Below, in pieces: positions 60,649-64,000 of a stretch of 64,000 nucleotides of DNA. Both the position numbers and the translations under genes were made by a program. Below the pieces are notes generated by a model. It made no database searches. It saw nothing but the letters and a program-made list of their open reading frames with translations, and was not told where the DNA came from. The stretch covers positions 2,976,001 through 3,040,000 of the forward strand of contig NZ_NXNI01000001.1 in NCBI RefSeq assembly GCF_002494345.1, written 5' to 3'. This DNA is from Natrinema ejinorense (lineage in GTDB: Archaea > Halobacteriota > Halobacteria > Halobacteriales > Natrialbaceae). Numbering within the stretch: position 1 is the first letter of the stretch; each line of letters begins with the position of its first letter.

Positions 60649-61809
60649 CTACGCCTCCGAATCGCCAAACTCCACGACCGCGGCGTCCTCGAGACACCGC
60701 TCGGTCGCGGTATCGAGGTCGAACTCCCGGACGATCTCCCCATCGCGGACCAGCGGCTCGAGCAGGGACTCGCCCTCGGCAGGGCCATCGCCGTCGGCGA
60801 GCGTGACGTGGTGTCCGCCCGCGGGGGTCCGATAGACATCCTTGACGCCGGAGAGTTTGCCCCGTTTGGAGATGGGCTCGCCCTCGATCTCGACGATATC
60901 GAGGCTGAAGTCCACGGCGTCGGCACCCGTGATGTGACTGCCGACGCCGAACCCGTCGGCGACGTCGGTCAGGGTTCGGATCGATTCGGGCTCGAGCCCG
61001 CCGCTACAGAAGATGTCGACGTCCTCGTGGCCGCGGGCGTCGAGCTCCCAGCGGACCTCGCGGACGATGTGTCGGAAATCGCCCCGTCGCGAACCGGTCG
61101 TGTCCAGTCGGACGCCGTCGAGGGCGTCGCCGAGCGTCTCGGCGGCCAACAGGCTCTCGCTTTTCTCGTCCCAGAAGGTGTCCGTCAGCGCGATCCGCGG
61201 GACGTCCTCGCCGACGGCCTCGTCGAACGCCGTCCAGGCGTCGGCCTGATTGCCCTCACCGAAACAGAACATGAGCGCGTGGGGCATCGTCCCGCCCGCC
61301 TCCCGGCCAAGCACCTCGCCGGCTGCGACGTGGGAGAACCCGTCGAGACCGGCGAGCAACGCTGCTCGCTCGACCGTCGTCGCGATCGAGGGATGGACGT
61401 GTCGCGCACCGAACGACAGGACGAGCGAGTCCGGGGCCGCCGATCTGGCCTCGAGTGCGGCCGTCGCGAACCCGCTTGGCTGTGAGCAAAAGCCAAGCAG
61501 CGAGGTCTCGAGTTCGGCGAACTCGAGGTAGGGGCCCTCGATCCGGCAGACGGGGCCGCCGTCGAACAGTTGGCCGTCGGGAAGGGCGTCGACATCGACG
61601 TTCCGGCCCTCGAACAACGTCGCGACGTCTTTCACGCCCGTGAAGACCTCGAAGCTCCCCGTCGGGAACTGGTCTGCCGTCACTTCGGCGACGACGTGGG
61701 GGTTCTTCGCCGCGTGCTCGAGCGTGGTCCGTGTGCGCTCGAAGTACGCGTCCGTTGCATCCCCCTCGAGAATCGCTGCAGGGGGAACGGTTCCGAACGG
61801 ATTTGACAT
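60649..61809 (-). CDS. Nicotinate phosphoribosyltransferase-like protein
   Basis: A 386-residue type II phosphoribosyltransferase for NAD salvage (nicotinate + PRPP to nicotinate mononucleotide). Family pattern: YFERTRTTLEHAAKNPHVVA at the N-terminus, the active-site loop with FSHVAAGEVLGREAGGTMPH, the phosphate-binding ALTDTFWDEKSESLLAAET, LDTTGSRRGDFRHIV, and VDIFCSGGLEPESIRTLTDV. The His in HPSIATTV/SFGARHVH region is the conserved phosphorylated His of this family. It converges with the ArsA gene (10-bp gap) and lies 31 bp from the Hvo_1808-family gene on the same strand. Confidence 0.88.
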   Translation of the reverse strand: MSNPFGTVPPAAILEGDATDAYFERTRTTLEHAAKNPHVVAEVTADQFPTGSFEVFTGVKDVATLFEGRNVDVDALPDGQLFDGGPVCRIEGPYLEFAELETSLLGFCSQPSGFATAALEARSAAPDSLVLSFGARHVHPSIATTVERAALLAGLDGFSHVAAGEVLGREAGGTMPHALMFCFGEGNQADAWTAFDEAVGEDVPRIALTDTFWDEKSESLLAAETLGDALDGVRLDTTGSRRGDFRHIVREVRWELDARGHEDVDIFCSGGLEPESIRTLTDVADGFGVGSHITGADAVDFSLDIVEIEGEPISKRGKLSGVKDVYRTPAGGHHVTLADGDGPAEGESLLEPLVRDGEIVREFDLDTATERCLEDAAVVEFGDSEA

Positions 61810-61839
61810 ATCGTCGGTTTCCCGTGGGAGGCAAAAAAG

Positions 61840-63312
61840 CTACCCGTCTGCCGACGAACGCGACGCAGCCGGGCTGTCGGTCGGCAGCGTCGACACGGTC
61901 GCCGCCGGCTCGCGGACTGGGGCGGGCTCGAGCGACGGGCTCGGTGTCGTCGCGTGAACGTCGGCAAGTTCGTCGACGGTCGGCGCGCCGACGATTTCGA
62001 CCGTGTCGCCGGCGACCGTGACGCGGTACGCGCCGGTGAAGGGCTCGCCGTCGGGGATCCGATAGACACCGTCGCCGGCGGATTCGACCGGCTCGGCCCC
62101 CTTGTTCGAGAGGAGTCGCCGGTAGGCATCGGCGAACGCCGTCGCATCCGCCGGGCGCTCCCAGGCGAGCCGCCAGACGTGTGCCGTCCGATTCGTCTCG
62201 TCTCCGTTTCGGTAGACCCGGAGGCTGTCGCCGGCCCACCCCTCGGTCGCGGGGGAGGAGTAGTTGTATCGTGAGCCGTCGGTGGCTCCCTCGGTGAGTG
62301 GCCGCTCGACCACGCCGTTGGCCCAGAGCGTCGCGAACAGGGTCGCTTCGCCGATCGTCTCCGTTCGGGGTTCGCCGTCGCCGTCAGCGACGCTCTCGGT
62401 GATCGGTCTCCAGTCGTCGCTCGAGCGGTCCGCGATGTCGACGGCGACCGGGTCGGCATCCGGATAACGCTCGGGGTGGAGAAGCTGGGCAGTACTCCGT
62501 GGTGGATCGGCGTGTGCACGATCGACGGCGGCCCAGCCGCCGCGTTCGAAGCGATCGGCGACGAACCCCGGTCCTTCGGCGTAGGGGGCGTAGATCGAGA
62601 GGAAGAGCCCGTCGTTGAACGGGCGCTGTGTGATCGCCTCGCCCGATGCCGTCGCTCCCTGGGTCGTGGGCAAACACTGCCACTCGGCCCCACAGCGGCG
62701 ATCGTACTGCCGGGGAACGTAGGCTGCTTCCCCCTCGAGCAGGCCGTTTTCGGCGCGCAATCCGTCGATCGTCTCGCTCTCGCGAGCGATGCCGAAGTGT
62801 TGGTCCTGCAGGGCGTGTGTCAGTTCGTGGACCAGGGTCCGGCGATCGATGCTGATCTCGTCGGTCTCGTCGACGACGATGACGATCCGGTCGTTCACGT
62901 AGTAGCCCTGTACGGAATCGCCGTAGAGGTCGTCGAACGCCCGATTGACGTCGGTGTCGCCGTCGACGAGGAACGCGGCCCGCCAGACCTCGTTGCTGAA
63001 CGCCGACGCGTTCTCCGTCCCGCTGGTCCGCCGGTCGCGGTACTCGCTCCGGGTCGTGACCTCGAGTTCGACGTCGCGTTCGTACTTCAGTCCGCGAACC
63101 ACCTCGATCCGAGCCATCGATCGATACATCACTGCCTCGAGTTGCTCCGCGGAGAGGTCGCCGCTCGTGTCGAACGCGAAAACGTCGTCGTGGGCGTACT
63201 CGCCGACGTACCCGAGTTCGCGGTCGGTGTCGAAGCCGTCGGGATTGCCGGGAAGGGCACAGCCCGAACAGACGACGAGTGCGACGACGACGAACAGCCT
63301 CGCTCGGCCCAT
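61840..63312 (-). CDS. Hvo_1808-family surface protein, probable lipoprotein with HExxH
   Basis: A 490-residue exported protein. N-terminal signal MGRARLFVVVALVVCSGC with a Cys that could be lipid-anchored (CSGC, loosely lipobox-like). A large extracellular domain carries HELTHALQDQHF (HExxH) with a downstream EGEAAYVPRQY-type Glu, the arrangement of a zinc metallopeptidase. The C-terminal ~130 residues (TIGEATLFATLWANGVVERP, then WAGDSLRVYRNGDETN and VWRLAWERPADATAFADAYR) are shared with the neighbour at 63367. Both belong to the Hvo_1808 haloarchaeal surface-protein family, function unknown. The start is the Met at 63312. Confidence 0.85.
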   Translation of the reverse strand: MGRARLFVVVALVVCSGCALPGNPDGFDTDRELGYVGEYAHDDVFAFDTSGDLSAEQLEAVMYRSMARIEVVRGLKYERDVELEVTTRSEYRDRRTSGTENASAFSNEVWRAAFLVDGDTDVNRAFDDLYGDSVQGYYVNDRIVIVVDETDEISIDRRTLVHELTHALQDQHFGIARESETIDGLRAENGLLEGEAAYVPRQYDRRCGAEWQCLPTTQGATASGEAITQRPFNDGLFLSIYAPYAEGPGFVADRFERGGWAAVDRAHADPPRSTAQLLHPERYPDADPVAVDIADRSSDDWRPITESVADGDGEPRTETIGEATLFATLWANGVVERPLTEGATDGSRYNYSSPATEGWAGDSLRVYRNGDETNRTAHVWRLAWERPADATAFADAYRRLLSNKGAEPVESAGDGVYRIPDGEPFTGAYRVTVAGDTVEIVGAPTVDELADVHATTPSPSLEPAPVREPAATVSTLPTDSPAASRSSADG

Positions 63313-63366
63313 TGAATCACTGTTCGGCGAGACGGTCAAATGTACATCGGTCGGAGCCGTCGCCGT

Positions 63367-64000
63367 TCAGTCCCGATCGCTACCGATCCGACCCCGGGCG
63401 AGACGCGTCCCCGCGCCGAGTACCACGACCGCAATCGCGCCTACAGCCGCCGTGAGGCCGAAGCCGGGGACGCTGTCGCTCCCCTCGACGATCTCGAGGG
63501 TGTCCTCACCGTCGGGTGCAGCACCCGCTTCCACGTTCGGGAGTTCCTCGACCGACGGCGCACGGACGATCGTCAGGATCCGGTTGGTTCGATCGAGATA
63601 GTACGCGCCGGCGTAGCCGCCGTCGTCGATCACGTAGGTGTCCTGGCGGCCCTCGACGGACTCCGCACCGTGGCTTTCGAGCAGTCGCAGATAGCCGTTA
63701 ACGAACTGCTGGGTGTCCGTCCCCGACTGCCACTGGGTTCGCCAGACGTAGCCGGCGTGGCCGGCCGCTTCGGCCGGGTCGCTCTCGGCCTCGGCCTCGT
63801 CGTTCGTATAAATGACCAGCCGATCGCCGCTCCATCCGTTGGTGTAGGAGTGGTTGTAGTTGTACCCCTCGTCGTCGAGGAGTTCGTTGGTTCCGATCAC
63901 CGACGACCCGCCGTCGAGCGCGCCGGCGGCGAACATCGCGACCATGCCCGCCTCGCCGACGGTATCGTTGGCGACCACGCCGTCGACGCGGAGCTGTCGC
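63367..64000 (-). CDS. Hvo_1808-family surface protein with PGF-CTERM tail (partial)
   Basis: The C-terminal ~210 residues of a second family member; the frame stays open through the window edge, so the N-terminus is missing. It matches the C-terminal part of the neighbour (TVGEAGMVAMFAAGALDGGS, NGWSGDRLVIYTNDEAEAES, GYVWRTQWQSGTDTQQFVNG). It ends in a membrane helix preceded by VPGFGLTAAVGAIAVVVLGA and an Arg-rich tail, the PGF-CTERM signal that archaeosortase A processes to anchor proteins to the cell surface by lipid. So two paralogues are anchored by different mechanisms, 54 bp apart. Confidence 0.88.
   Translation of the reverse strand, partial: RQLRVDGVVANDTVGEAGMVAMFAAGALDGGSSVIGTNELLDDEGYNYNHSYTNGWSGDRLVIYTNDEAEAESDPAEAAGHAGYVWRTQWQSGTDTQQFVNGYLRLLESHGAESVEGRQDTYVIDDGGYAGAYYLDRTNRILTIVRAPSVEELPNVEAGAAPDGEDTLEIVEGSDSVPGFGLTAAVGAIAVVVLGAGTRLARGRIGSDRD

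Noticed and set aside
1-64000. CRISPR arrays and prophage or plasmid integration modules
   Set aside because: No regularly spaced repeats, cas genes, integrase or replication gene seen; the dispersed 84-bp and R2 copies are not regularly spaced.

Overview
The window is a stretch of chromosome from a haloarchaeon. It is GC-rich with strongly GC-biased third codon positions, its proteins are acidic, many genes have a TATA-like box about 25-30 bp upstream of the start codon (leaderless transcripts), and it carries haloarchaeal hallmarks: TFB, CetZ, bat-type HTH regulators, Hvo_1808-type surface proteins, a PGF-CTERM tail and the archaeal DHQ synthase II/ADH synthase route to aromatic amino acids. 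The order Natrialbales (Natrinema/Haloterrigena-like) is my inference from general gene content and was not tested. I see no rRNA, confident tRNA, CRISPR array or complete transposase gene.

Layout. 0-12 kb: the end of a TFB gene, then an aromatic amino acid region (aroD, DHQ synthase II, and a trpCBA-ADH synthase operon with a TGTACA dyad at its promoter) interspersed with a CARF-like/wHTH regulator, a HAD phosphatase, a SprT-like metalloprotein and a cation-efflux transporter. 12-19 kb: an alkyltransferase-like protein without the reactive Cys, a CoA-type Nudix hydrolase, a GpgS-like glycosyltransferase, a membrane-anchored DHH phosphoesterase, an SDR and a long coiled-coil protein. 19-29 kb: CetZ, then a complete histidine-degradation operon (hutU-hutG-hutI-hutH) with a divergent bat-type regulator and a downstream NhaC-family transporter. 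29-37 kb: ATP-grasp ligase, S49 protease, a large Tat-exported modular pectate lyase and a DUF373 membrane protein.

37.7-40.8 kb is a disturbed, accessory-looking patch. The 3' end of dph6 is duplicated, a GNT/FilR-like regulator is followed by an OsmC-family gene broken by an 82-bp palindromic insertion, a small leaderless gene (45 aa) sits in AT-rich DNA, and a second copy of the palindrome supplies the stop codon of the next gene.

41-64 kb: nucleotidyltransferase, small regulators, Rieske protein, saccharopine-dehydrogenase-like protein, SpoIIM-like membrane protein, XPD/DinG-type helicase, a predicted manganese transporter with a DtxR/MntR-like dyad upstream, an orphan NrfD, two tandem GNAT paralogues, a SUI1-fold protein, UvrC, an ABC exporter pair, a Get3/ArsA ATPase, a nicotinate phosphoribosyltransferase and two neighbouring Hvo_1808-family surface proteins, one a probable lipoprotein and one with a PGF-CTERM tail.

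The most novel signals are non-coding. A four-copy family of ~84-bp foldback elements shows compensatory base changes, a probable TA target duplication and effects on two genes. A second three-copy family consists of a 26-bp core next to hairpins. The dph6 3' end carries a 111-bp direct repeat around a 142-bp spacer.
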